DNA of 64,000 bases from Sneathiella glossodoripedis JCM 23214 (lineage in GTDB: Bacteria > Pseudomonadota > Alphaproteobacteria > Sneathiellales > Sneathiellaceae). The position numbers and the translations under genes are program-made. The notes below the pieces were generated by a model. It searched no databases and was not told where the DNA came from. It was given only the letters and a program-made list of their open reading frames with translations. Shown piece by piece: positions 26,870 to 37,000 of this stretch. Position 1 is the first letter of the stretch; the number at the start of each line of letters is the position of its first letter. The DNA lies in NCBI RefSeq assembly GCF_000616095.1, contig NZ_BAMS01000004.1, positions 1-64,000 of the forward strand, given 5' to 3'.

Positions 26870-28435
26870 ATGTCAGAAAATCGAGATATGATGTTTTGGG
26901 AGGAAGAGACAGAAAATGATCTTCCGGTAATTCAGTTGGATAGAGATGTGCCCGACCGATGGAAAGTGCTGCTAGTTGATGATGAAGAGGCAGTTCACAA
27001 TGTGACAACGCTTGCGTTGGAGGATTTTGAGTTTGATGGACGAGGAGTAGAGTTCTTTCACGCTTATAACGGCGACGATGCAAAGGTTCTTATTCGAGAG
27101 CATCCTGACATGGCGGTTATTCTTTTAGATGTTGTTATGGAACGCGAACATGCTGGACTTGAAGTTGCTGATTATATTCGTGAAGAACTGAAAAATAAAA
27201 CAGTTCGAATTATACTTCGAACAGGTCAGCCGGGTCAGGCACCAGAGCGTGATGTGATCGTCAGATATGACATAAATGATTATAAAGAGAAGACGGAGCT
27301 TACGTCTCAAAAGCTGTTCACCCTTATGTGTGCCTCTTTAAGATCCTTCCGCGACATTATGGCGTTGGAGAGAAATAAAGTTGGACTGGAAAGAGTGATT
27401 GAAAGTTCGGCAGACATTTTTGGATTAACAAATATCCGCCAGTTTACCGAAGGTGTTCTTAGTCAAATTACGTCATTGCTACACTTGGACAGTAGCGCCG
27501 CCTATATGAAAGCAGAGGGTCTTGCAGTGTCAGATACCGCAGAGGGGCTCAAAGTGCTGGCGGCAACAGGAGAATATCGAGAAGTTGTTGGCAAAGATGC
27601 ACAGGGTGTACTGACGGAAGACATTCTGCAGGATATTTCGCAGGCTATCAAGAACGAGAAAAGTTATTATCGCGCAGATCGCTTTGTCGGCTATTTTAGC
27701 ACTGCTATGGGGTCAACCAATATACTTTATTTGTCGGGTTTGAGACCACTTACCGAGATGGATCGTTCGCTGATGGAAGTGTTTGCCCGGAATATCAGCA
27801 TCGCATATGAAAACATAGATTTGCATTATGAACTTGAGGATACCCAGCGTGAAATTGTGTATATGCTGGGTGAGGCCGTTGAAACACGCTCAAAGGAGAC
27901 GGGTAATCATGTAAAGCGCGTGGCAGAAATTAGTAAATTTTTGGCCCTTAAATATGGTCTTGAAAAAGAGACTGCTGAGATCATTAAACTGGCATCCCCG
28001 CTTCACGATGTCGGGAAAATAGGAATTCCGGATGCTGTTTTGAACAAGCCCGGTAAATTGACTGCTGATGAATGGGTGATCATGCAAACCCATGCCCAAC
28101 TTGGTCATGATATGTTGAAATCATCTAAAAAGAAGATTTTAAAAGCGTCGGCTATCATCGCACGCGACCATCACGAGAAATGGGACGGCAGTGGTTATCC
28201 CGCGAAAAAGAAGGGGGAACAAATTCATCTTTTTGGTCGTATTGCAGCGATCGCCGATGTGTATGACGCACTTGGAAATGAAAGATGTTATAAACAGGCT
28301 TGGCCCAGAGATAAGGTGATGACTCATATCCTGGGACAGAGCGGCAAGCATTTTGAACCCAGGCTTGTAGAGATACTTCTTTCAAATATCGATCAAGTTG
28401 ATGCTATCTGCGCACAATATCAGGATGTCGTCTAA
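26870..28435 (+). CDS. Response regulator with DUF3369 and HD-GYP phosphodiesterase domains
   Basis: 521 residues: a receiver domain (phospho-accepting Asp in VILLDVVME, about residue 86; acidic pair VDDEE at about 37-41), a DUF3369 GAF-like linker domain (about 170-320) and an HD-GYP domain. HD is at residues 379-380 (PLHDVGKIGIPDAVL) and GYP at 442-444 (HHEKWDGSGYPAKKKG), so the catalytic motifs for cyclic-di-GMP hydrolysis are intact. Phosphorylation by the upstream kinase should tune this activity. It is convergent with the HlyD gene of the secretion operon, separated by only 17 bases. Confidence 0.92.
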   Translation: MSENRDMMFWEEETENDLPVIQLDRDVPDRWKVLLVDDEEAVHNVTTLALEDFEFDGRGVEFFHAYNGDDAKVLIREHPDMAVILLDVVMEREHAGLEVADYIREELKNKTVRIILRTGQPGQAPERDVIVRYDINDYKEKTELTSQKLFTLMCASLRSFRDIMALERNKVGLERVIESSADIFGLTNIRQFTEGVLSQITSLLHLDSSAAYMKAEGLAVSDTAEGLKVLAATGEYREVVGKDAQGVLTEDILQDISQAIKNEKSYYRADRFVGYFSTAMGSTNILYLSGLRPLTEMDRSLMEVFARNISIAYENIDLHYELEDTQREIVYMLGEAVETRSKETGNHVKRVAEISKFLALKYGLEKETAEIIKLASPLHDVGKIGIPDAVLNKPGKLTADEWVIMQTHAQLGHDMLKSSKKKILKASAIIARDHHEKWDGSGYPAKKKGEQIHLFGRIAAIADVYDALGNERCYKQAWPRDKVMTHILGQSGKHFEPRLVEILLSNIDQVDAICAQYQDVV

Positions 28436-28452
28436 GTTTTGCTTATGGATTT

Positions 28453-29832
28453 TTATCTTTCTCTGAAAGCCTGTGTAATTGTCGTGTGAATGGGCTTTAA
28501 AAGGTAATCCATCAGCGACTTCTTGCCGCTATGTATGTCTGCAACAGCGGTCATTCCCGGTAAAATCAAATTCATCGAAGGATCATTGCCCACGTAAGGC
28601 TGGTCCAGTTTGATTTTTCCCTTGTAGAAATTTTCACCCTGCTCATCTTCAAAAGTGGTAGCGGAAATATGGATCAGTTTTCCAGATACCGAGCCATATC
28701 TGGAATAGTTGTAAGTTGTAAATTTGACAGTTGCATCCTGACCGATTTGAAGAAAACCAATATCTTCGGGGCGAATGCGAGCCTCAACAATCAACTCCTG
28801 ATCAATTGGTACAATCGACAGAATAGGACTGCCCGGTTTGATCACGGTGCCGACAGAATTTACATCCATACCCTGCACTATTCCATCAACAGGCGAAGTG
28901 ATGTTTAATCGTCCCAGCGCTCCTTCCAGTCGCTCAATCTCTTCTGCCAGTTTTAAAGCTTCGGAATTCGCGAGTGCCATTTCGTCCAAAGCCTCCCTCC
29001 GAATGCGACTATTGAGCTCTTGCAGTCGATTTTCAGCTTCACTAATTGCTTGCAAGGAGGATTGTTGTTTGGAAATCAATTCATCCAGATTTCCTTTTTC
29101 CTGCAGATATTGGCGCTGACTATCGAGAAAATCGAAACGGCTAAGGGTTTTATTTTTATAAAGCCCTTCGCGGATTTTCATTTGTTCTTCCAGAGGTTTG
29201 ATCTGCTCTTTAAGAATTTCGATTTGGCTTTGCAGCACCTGAAGTTCGGATTTGCGCTGATCAATTTGTGTTTTTACCACTGATTGCTGGTTTTCAAGGT
29301 CCAGCCGTTGAATTTTCAGCAGCTCCTGTTGTTCATTGATTTGATCGATAAACCGAGGGTCAATGCCACTGGCATCCAATGGTGTGTCATTAATGAAGGC
29401 TTGCAAACGGCGTGATTTTAATCTCCAGATCAGCTCCTGTGTCCGTAATTGTTTCAGCTCGGCGACTGTATCAGTTGGGTCAAGCTGGATGAGAACTTGG
29501 TTTTGCTTGACGATTTCACCTTCTTCGATGGCTATATTGCTGATTGTTCCGCCATCGATATGCTGCAATGTCTGTACTGTTCCTGATGGAATAACTTCAC
29601 CTGATGCAACAGCAACTTCGTCAATTACAGCATTTTGGGCCCAAACAATAAACGCAAGTAACCCCACAAAGCTGAACAAAATTGCGATACGCAGAAGGGA
29701 GGAGGGGCCGTTTTCTTCCAGCATAATTGATTGACCAAGGCGCTGGGTTTCCGGCTTCCCTTTTTCAAGCTTTTTGGAAACAGCCCTGTATTTGTCCTGA
29801 TCAATAGCGAGAAATTTCAAAGATTTACCCAT
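28453..29832 (-). CDS. Type I secretion membrane-fusion (HlyD-family) protein
   Basis: A 459-residue periplasmic adaptor: one N-terminal membrane helix (about 50-70), a beta-barrel/lipoyl half (VASGEVIPSGTVQTLQHIDG), a long alpha-helical hairpin (about 130-295, coiled coil rich in Glu/Gln/Leu) and the returning lipoyl and beta-barrel halves (LNITSPVDGIVQGMDVNSVG). It links the inner-membrane ABC transporter to an outer-membrane TolC-type channel. No TolC homologue is in the window. Its start overlaps the stop of the 709-residue ABC gene by one base, so this is the third gene of the secretion operon. Confidence 0.92.
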   Translation of the reverse strand: MGKSLKFLAIDQDKYRAVSKKLEKGKPETQRLGQSIMLEENGPSSLLRIAILFSFVGLLAFIVWAQNAVIDEVAVASGEVIPSGTVQTLQHIDGGTISNIAIEEGEIVKQNQVLIQLDPTDTVAELKQLRTQELIWRLKSRRLQAFINDTPLDASGIDPRFIDQINEQQELLKIQRLDLENQQSVVKTQIDQRKSELQVLQSQIEILKEQIKPLEEQMKIREGLYKNKTLSRFDFLDSQRQYLQEKGNLDELISKQQSSLQAISEAENRLQELNSRIRREALDEMALANSEALKLAEEIERLEGALGRLNITSPVDGIVQGMDVNSVGTVIKPGSPILSIVPIDQELIVEARIRPEDIGFLQIGQDATVKFTTYNYSRYGSVSGKLIHISATTFEDEQGENFYKGKIKLDQPYVGNDPSMNLILPGMTAVADIHSGKKSLMDYLLKPIHTTITQAFRER

Positions 29833-31961
29833 TATGCCCCTCCAAAGAGCAGTGGAATTACACTTGAAGCTGGACCGATTGTCTGAACCATACCGCGGTT
29901 CATCAGGACAACCCTGTCAGCCGCCCGCATATGGCTGGGCCGATGTGTGATTATAATAACAGTGGCTTTGCCGCGGATTTTCTCAACAGCTTCCAGAAAC
30001 GCGAGATCACCATCTTCATCCAAGGTGTTCCCCGGCTCGTCAAAAATCATGATTTTGGCATTACATAATAAGGCGCGAGCCATGATCATACGTTGCTGAA
30101 AACCGGCAGGAAGTTGCAATAGTGTCTGATCGCCGATGCGAGTGTCCAGTTTGTCGGGAAGATTGTTGATGTCTTCAGTCAAGTTCGCCCATTCACACGC
30201 TTCAAGGATTTGCTCTTCACTCGCCGTGCTTTTTGCGAGTAGAAGGTTTTGTCTAATGGTTCCATGGAAGAGTTCGCTGTTTTGCGGCATATATCCCATG
30301 GATTTGCGAAGCTCCAATGGATCGATCTGACGAATATCTACTCCATCAAGTGAAATTCGCCCAACTTGCGGTTGGTAAAGGCCTGCCAGCAATTTGATAA
30401 CAGTGGATTTTCCAGAACTGTTTGCGCCAGCGAAGGCCACAACCTCACCTGGCATGATTTGTAAATCCAACCCCATCACAGCAGGATCCTGTTCCGGTGA
30501 ATATCTGAAGCTAACCCGGGAAAATGTAATTTGCCCTTTAAATTCTTTGAGTTTGGAAGAGGCGTATGGGTTGCTTTCACTTTGCAAGGTGAATAGTTGG
30601 TTCAGCCTTTTGATGCTGATACCAATCTGGTTGAGTTTGGTTAAAGCGAGGAACACAGTTTGCGTTGGAGACAACATCCTCCAGATCAGGGCCATGGTCG
30701 CAACCAACGCACCTACTGTCATGCTTTCTTCAAATACTCTGCTGATACCAAAGGTCAGGGTGAGTATCCCTGCTGTAATCATTACGACATGCGCGAAAGT
30801 CTGTGCGATAGCGGCTATCATATTATTGCGAATGCCTGCAATAGCATTGCCAGTGGAGATATCACGGTAACGTTCAAGCCAGATTTCCTCTGCCCCGAGT
30901 TGCTTGATCGTTCTCATATTGTTGAAGCATTCGGTTACAAAGGAGCCCTTGCTGGCAGAATGGGTTAGATCATCCGTTGTTCTTTTTTGAATGATCGGCA
31001 AAATAACGAGGGCTGCAATAATATACAGGACAATCATCAGAATTGGGATAATGACCAATGGGCCACCAATAAGCCCAACAGCAATCAGAAAAATGAAAAC
31101 GAAAGGGATCTCCAGAAGAGCCATAGCCATTGGACCGATGAAAAACTCCCGGATCATGTCAAACTCGCGAAAACGCGCCAGTTTGGAGCCCAGTGAGCTT
31201 CTCTCTGTCTGGCTGACGGGAAGCGACAGAATTTTCTGCAAGACGGTACTGCCAATAATGTAATCCAGCCTCGCACTTATGTATGACAGCATCCTGCCGC
31301 GCATTAGACGAAGTACGATCTCACATATGAAGGCAATGACAATACCCAGGACGAGAAATTTCAACGTTTCTTTTGAGTTGGCGCCGATGACCATGTCATA
31401 GACAGCCATAATGAATAATGGGGTTGCAAGTGCCAGAATATTTAGGATGAACGTTATCATCAAAATCTGACGCGTGAGTGGGGCAAAGCGCCCAAATACA
31501 GCCCTGAACCAGTTTTTACTGGAATTCCACTGGCCTATTTTTTCTTTCGGGATTGGATTGAAAAAATAGGCGGTGCCTTTTGCTTTCTTAACATAAGGGT
31601 TACGTAGGGTTCTGTAATCCTGCTTTCCCGCATCGTACACATAGTAACCCTCATCTGTTTTAGAGAGTAGAATCTTTAGCGATCCTCTTTCAGGATTAAA
31701 CAGGCATGGGTAAAGACGCGGATCAATGGATCCAATTGTTGTTTCCTTTGATGTACTTCCGTAATGAAGATTTGCCAGAGCGCTTCGGAAATCGAGCTCA
31801 TCCATAGTCGTCTTGAAATGGGGCATGGCTTCGATGACCTGTTCTGGGTCACCGCGCCAACCCAAAGCTTCGAGCATGGGTGTCAGGCAAGCAGCAAATT
31901 GAGTGTTACGGCCCCAGTTATTATCAGCGGCGAAATTGGCCTTGGCTGTCAGAAATGTCAT
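29832..31961 (-). CDS. Type I secretion ABC transporter subunit with C39-like N-terminal domain
   Basis: 709 residues. The N-terminal ~150 residues resemble a C39-peptidase-like domain without catalytic residues, as in LapB/HlyB-type transporters. A membrane domain follows (about 165-440, FNPIPKEKIGQWNSS marking the junction), then an ATPase domain with Walker A GANSSGKST (about 505-515), Walker B IMIFDEPGNTLD with the catalytic Glu, and the H-loop His in IITHRPSHM (His 673). The signature motif is degenerate (QLPAGFQQR instead of LSGGQ-QR). That degeneracy complements the H-loop loss in the partner subunit encoded one base upstream. It is likely to export the divergent cadherin/RTX protein. 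Confidence 0.9.
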   Translation of the reverse strand: MTFLTAKANFAADNNWGRNTQFAACLTPMLEALGWRGDPEQVIEAMPHFKTTMDELDFRSALANLHYGSTSKETTIGSIDPRLYPCLFNPERGSLKILLSKTDEGYYVYDAGKQDYRTLRNPYVKKAKGTAYFFNPIPKEKIGQWNSSKNWFRAVFGRFAPLTRQILMITFILNILALATPLFIMAVYDMVIGANSKETLKFLVLGIVIAFICEIVLRLMRGRMLSYISARLDYIIGSTVLQKILSLPVSQTERSSLGSKLARFREFDMIREFFIGPMAMALLEIPFVFIFLIAVGLIGGPLVIIPILMIVLYIIAALVILPIIQKRTTDDLTHSASKGSFVTECFNNMRTIKQLGAEEIWLERYRDISTGNAIAGIRNNMIAAIAQTFAHVVMITAGILTLTFGISRVFEESMTVGALVATMALIWRMLSPTQTVFLALTKLNQIGISIKRLNQLFTLQSESNPYASSKLKEFKGQITFSRVSFRYSPEQDPAVMGLDLQIMPGEVVAFAGANSSGKSTVIKLLAGLYQPQVGRISLDGVDIRQIDPLELRKSMGYMPQNSELFHGTIRQNLLLAKSTASEEQILEACEWANLTEDINNLPDKLDTRIGDQTLLQLPAGFQQRMIMARALLCNAKIMIFDEPGNTLDEDGDLAFLEAVEKIRGKATVIIITHRPSHMRAADRVVLMNRGMVQTIGPASSVIPLLFGGA

Positions 31962-31962
31962 G

Positions 31963-33732
31963 TCACACAGTCCTTAGCCGCTCAACATTGGTTTTGGGTT
32001 TCCGATATTGCACCAGATTTTCCATGGGAGTCTGAACAAGTTTCTTATCCAAAATTCGGTGACCGTAATCCGCTGTCTTGAGTAAGGATGGACGCAGACT
32101 GACCATCAAAATTGTGCAATGCCCCTTTAGATCAAGCAGCGTATTTTTAAGGATTTCGTCTCCTGCTGCGTCTAGCGAAGTGTTTGCTTCGTCAAATAGG
32201 ATGACATCTGGCTTGTTCACGAGCGCGCGTGCAATCGCAATTCGCTGGCGAATACCCCCCGGTAGGCTATCTGAGGCACCGTCACCAACAACTGTATCAT
32301 AGCCCGAGGGAAGGCGTCTGATTACGTCATCCAATCCCAGCTTTTTGGATTGTTCGAGCGCTTCATCAATAAACCCACCTTTTCGAAAGGTCGTCAGGTT
32401 TTCAAGAACCGTGCCGTGAAATACGGTTCCATTTTGCGGCAGATATGCAATGCGTTCGTGCAGGTAATCCTGCGGTAGTTCACTAATATCTTGACCATCA
32501 AGCAGGATACGTCCTTCTGAGGGATGCAACAGGCCCATAGCCAGCCATAGAAGCGATGATTTACCTGTGCTGTTATGCCCGACAATGGCGTTCATCGTAC
32601 CAGCTTCAAAATGACAGTTTAAATTTTTAAATAACACCGGATCTTCGTCGGAATATTGAAAGGTCACATTTTCGAATTTCAGACTTAAGCCTTTGCCAGC
32701 ATTTTCCGGCATTCGGCTGGTGTCTATGTTCTGCGCATCACTGGTAATTTCTTTTTTTCCGCTTTGTGGTAGTTGCAACAGGGAGTTAACGCGATCTTTG
32801 GCAAGTTGAATGTTCTGGTAATGTGTCCACACTCCCATGGCCCGCATAAGTGGCTGTAATGCACGACCGGACAAGAGGGTACAGGCAGCCAAGCCACCAA
32901 TAGTAAGGGCGCCATCAATAACAAAAATTGATCCTACAGCGGCAACGGCAACCAGTGTCATTTGGGAGAAAAGAGCTCCCAACCCTTGAGCGACACTGTT
33001 TTGAAAGGTAACTTTTTGAAGTACGCCTGCGGTTGTTTCCTGCAGTCGTTCATATCGGCGTACCATCTGCGCTTCTAGTGCGAGGCCTTTAACCGTGTGA
33101 ATGCCTGTCAAAACCTCAATCAGGAAATTGTATCTGCGATCTTCCCAAACAGATTTTTCATTTAAGTATTTGCGCAGACTCCGTCCCACAAAAAGGGTGA
33201 CGAGGCCAAACAACACTAGAAGAACAACAGGAACCGCTACGAGTGATCCACCTATATAGCCGACCATTGCAAGAAAGATTACGGCAAATGGCAAATCAAT
33301 AAATACGAGGATATTGCTGCCAGACATAAATTCGCGCAAATTATCGATAGCGTTAAAGCGGTGTAAATACACCCCAGCGGCTTCGGTTTCATAGTGTGCG
33401 ATGTCTGTTCCCAGCGTTCTGCCAAGCGCCCGACAGCCAGTTATATGTTCAAACTGCGCGCCGGAATATGCTGTAATATAGGCGCGTGCCAAACGGAAAA
33501 ATGCTTCAAGTAAGAGAGCTATCCCGACACCAATAACCAGGAGCAGCAAGGTATCAGTAGCATTATTTGGAATGATGCGGTCATAGACTTGCAAAATCAT
33601 AATAGGTAATGCCAAGGCGAGCAGGTTCAACGCTGTTGAACTAAGGATAATGTCAATGCGAGACTTCCTGGCTGTCGGCATGGCCGACTGCCTCAGCATT
33701 GGTTTGTCGTCAATCCTGTTGGTTTCTGTCAC
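31963..33732 (-). CDS. Type I secretion ABC transporter subunit lacking the H-loop histidine
   Basis: A 589-residue ABC half-transporter without a C39-like domain: six membrane helices (about 25-310), then an ATPase domain with Walker A GHNSTGKSS (about 380-388), signature LPGGIRQR (about 490) and Walker B VILFDEANTSLD. The H-loop position reads ILMVSLRPSLL, so Leu (residue 546) replaces the normally conserved His. With the 709-residue subunit this predicts one degenerate composite ATP site (this Walker A plus the partner's altered signature) and one consensus site. It is first in the operon; one base separates its stop from the next start. Confidence 0.9.
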   Translation of the reverse strand: MTETNRIDDKPMLRQSAMPTARKSRIDIILSSTALNLLALALPIMILQVYDRIIPNNATDTLLLLVIGVGIALLLEAFFRLARAYITAYSGAQFEHITGCRALGRTLGTDIAHYETEAAGVYLHRFNAIDNLREFMSGSNILVFIDLPFAVIFLAMVGYIGGSLVAVPVVLLVLFGLVTLFVGRSLRKYLNEKSVWEDRRYNFLIEVLTGIHTVKGLALEAQMVRRYERLQETTAGVLQKVTFQNSVAQGLGALFSQMTLVAVAAVGSIFVIDGALTIGGLAACTLLSGRALQPLMRAMGVWTHYQNIQLAKDRVNSLLQLPQSGKKEITSDAQNIDTSRMPENAGKGLSLKFENVTFQYSDEDPVLFKNLNCHFEAGTMNAIVGHNSTGKSSLLWLAMGLLHPSEGRILLDGQDISELPQDYLHERIAYLPQNGTVFHGTVLENLTTFRKGGFIDEALEQSKKLGLDDVIRRLPSGYDTVVGDGASDSLPGGIRQRIAIARALVNKPDVILFDEANTSLDAAGDEILKNTLLDLKGHCTILMVSLRPSLLKTADYGHRILDKKLVQTPMENLVQYRKPKTNVERLRTV

Positions 33733-34038
33733 GTTTTGCTCACTTTAAAGGTTTAACTATTTCGCAGACTAAAGCGTTTACCTTTCCAAGGCGTTAACCA
33801 TATTGAGAAGCAAGTGTTTAATTTTGGTAAAAATTTACGCGTTTTTGTCGCAATTTTTAGAGACCGCATTTTCTTATAAATATTTGTAAAATTTGCGATA
33901 TTTTTCCCTAAATGCAGACAAATTTTAGGTAAATATTAAGGGTTCCTTAAGTGTTTTTTTCGCATCATACCTGTTGAATTTAAAGTATCTCCCGTTGTTC
34001 ATGAGATGCTTGTCGACTTTTAGTAAGCGAGATGCGTG
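33733..34038. promoter_or_regulatory. Divergent AT-rich regulatory gap of the secretion operon and RTX gene
   Basis: 306 very AT-rich bases, full of A and T tracts around 33800-33960, separate the secretion operon (minus) from its presumed substrate gene (plus). Curved AT-rich DNA of this kind is typical of promoters silenced by nucleoid proteins. I cannot point to a unique -35/-10 pair or a clear operator. Confidence 0.45.
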
Positions 34039-37000
34039 ATGAGTGATGCAAAGAAACCAGTAAATCAATCTGCAGAACAGGATTTGCAGGATTTAACGAA
34101 TTCGGTTGCGAAACAGCGTAATGCTTTTGGTGAAGAAAAGGACCGGAATAGTTCTTCTGTTCGTCCAGGTGAGGCAGATCAGTCACTTGCTGCCATCCAT
34201 ATGGGGGATCGCGACAGGTATGAAGAGGGTGATACTCAAAGTTTGCAAGGTGAGCAATCATTTGAGAGTGATGAAGTCGTCGATACTGGAGAAGGCGGTG
34301 TTGTCGATAGTAATGATAACTCTGCCGAGTTTGTGGGCTCTGCTCAGTCTTTTGACGATTTGGATGGAAACGGAATACCTGTTGCGTCAGATGCTGCTCC
34401 TGGTGCGCGCGCATCAGCAGAGAATGTATTTGACGATGGATCGTTGCTCGGCGCAACAAATCTGGAATTTGAACAAAGAGAAGTATTTGATGAGCCACAA
34501 GGCTTAGTAGAGACAGAGCAGCAAAATTCGGAAGGTGGAACTCCAATAGAAGAGTTCACCGATGCTGTTCCAGTATCCATGAGTCTTGATGACGGATTTA
34601 TATTGGAAAACTCTGATATTGGTGAGGTCGTAGGAACTGTTTCGGCCTTTGATGCAGAAGGCGGGCAACTCACCTTTAGTCTTGATGACGATGCCGGTGG
34701 AATGTTTACCATTGACCCTGAGACAGGGGAAATCAAAGTAGCAGGCCCTTTGGACTATGAAACTCAAAACAATTACAGCGTTACTGTAAATGTGAGTGAT
34801 GGCGTAAATACCACTCAGCAGACATATGCGATTGAAGTCGGTGATGTTAATGAAGCTCCTGAAGCTGGGAATGTGGATCTTGGCTCTGTATTGGAAGATA
34901 ATACGCTTCAGTTTACATCTGCTGATTTGCTTGCCAACAGTTCTGACGTGGATGGGGATAGTCTGTCTGTCTCCAACGTAACTGTAGATCCTGCTTATGG
35001 CAGCGTTGTGGAAATTGCACCGGGGGAGTTTGAATTTACGCCCACGGAACATTTCAGCGGTGATGATATTCCCTTTAGCTTTACCATCACAGATGGAGAA
35101 TTTTCAGATACAGCGGTTGCGACATTGGATGTGACGCCAGTATCTGATGCACCGGCGCTTACCGTCGAGCTTGGTGATATTACACGTTCTGCAATCAGTG
35201 GCGGCACGACTGAAACACTGTCGATTGACGCTTCGAATGTGCATGATACGGGATCTGGTTTTACTGTGTTGGGGCGCGTGATCAATGATGATGGAACGCT
35301 GAGTGATCCTAGTGCGGACTATGTGAGCAACAGCAGTGGCCGCATCGGAATTACTGGCCGCAATGATGGTCCTAATGGGCAAATTGGAGCTAGCGATATA
35401 AACGGGGGTGTGTCCGAAGAGCTAATCGTTCAAATTGATGGAAGCACTACCTCGGCTGAGGTTGGCTTCAGCATGCTTTATACAAATGAAGGAGGAGCAG
35501 GTCATCATGAACAGGGCTTTTACACACTCTATATGGATGGTGTAGAGGTTGGTTCCGGTAGTTTCACGGCCGATGATGGGCATCGTCACATTGGAACAGT
35601 TACTGTTGCCGCAGAAAATGGAAGCGCTTTTGATCAAATTGTATTCTCGGCAGACAATAGCCTGACTGGATATTCGGATGGTACCGGGCATGCAGACTAT
35701 TATATTACATCAATTTCCGTAGAGCCGGAAGTTGAGGATATTCCAGTGAATGTATATGCGCTGGATATCACGGCTGAGCTGGTCGATACAGACGGATCAG
35801 AAGATCTGTCCGCGGTTACCGTATATAACATTCCAAGTGACGCAAGCTTGTCAGCAGGTGAGCGCAACGAAGATGGAAGCTGGACTGTCGGGGTTGCGGA
35901 TCTTGACGGATTGACACTCACGGTTCCTGCAGACATGGAAGGTGATTTTGATATATCGGTGTCGGTTACAGCCACTGATGGTAGCGCAGATCCCGCCACC
36001 TCTGTTGCAAGCCTGAGCATTCCTAAAATAGAGCATGCACCGGAACAGGTTGCGCTGGATAATAATTCAATACTGGAAGATGCCGCTATTGGTGATGTTG
36101 TTGGTACGGTGACTGCCTTTGACCCCAACGGCGACGGACTCACCTACACGCTTGCTGATGATGCGGGCGGCATGTTCAGCATTAACGAAACTACCGGTGA
36201 GATTACTTTGGCCGGTGAACTGGATTTTGAGACAACTCCTGATTACAGCGTTACCGTAAATGTAAGCGATGGCGGCTTGGTAACTCAGCAGGTGTTCACT
36301 ATCGCTGTCGGTGATGTCAATGAGGCGGTGCATAGTGTGTCGCTTGATAATAACTTTGTGATGGAAGATGCCGCAACTGGCACTGTTGTGGGCACTGTGT
36401 CTGGCGTAGATCCCGAAAATGACGCCATTAGCTTTAGTCTTTCAGATGACGCTGGAGGCATGTTTATCATCGACGAAGCAACTGGTGAAATTTCACTAGT
36501 TGGAGATCCTGATTATGAAACGGTGCAATCCTACAATGTGACAGTTGATGTTAGTGATGGCGTAAATGTTACCCAGGAAACATATGCGATCAACATTGGT
36601 GATGCAGAAGCTCCCGTGCTTACAGGTATTGGAAATGATGTTGAACTTGCCAATGTCGAAGACAATGTCGATTTGAGCAATATGGATGTGTTCCCTGATC
36701 TGCATACACGAGGAAATCTCGAAGAGCGTGTTGGAACCGAAGTCTTCGAAGATATGGTAAAAGACGCAGAAGATATTGTTATCAATTACCAATCAGAAGC
36801 GACAATTACCTTCCAGGGTGAATATGCCGGTTATCAAAACTCAATCGGTGCGTATCAGATTAACAGTGACGGCACTATCACTGGTGCTGAACTCCTCTGG
36901 GGGGATGCCTCAACAGGCAAATTGACCGCTGGCCAATCGACTGCGACATATGACGGAATTGAAAGCGGCTCCAAGCTTGGTTTCTTTGTCATTTCAGATG

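Noticed and set aside
30394-30870. 158-codon plus-strand frame within the 709-residue ABC gene
   Set aside because: It is antisense to an intact ATPase/membrane domain with all expected motifs.
34604-36608. Repeat-rich DNA in the RTX gene considered as a possible CRISPR-like or satellite array
   Set aside because: The similarity is at protein level (cadherin domains about 95 residues long), with no short uniform repeats and spacers.
34344-36792. Several long minus-strand frames inside the cadherin/RTX gene
   Set aside because: They are shadows of the repetitive Asp/Gly/Thr-rich coding sequence, which rarely produces stops on the opposite strand.
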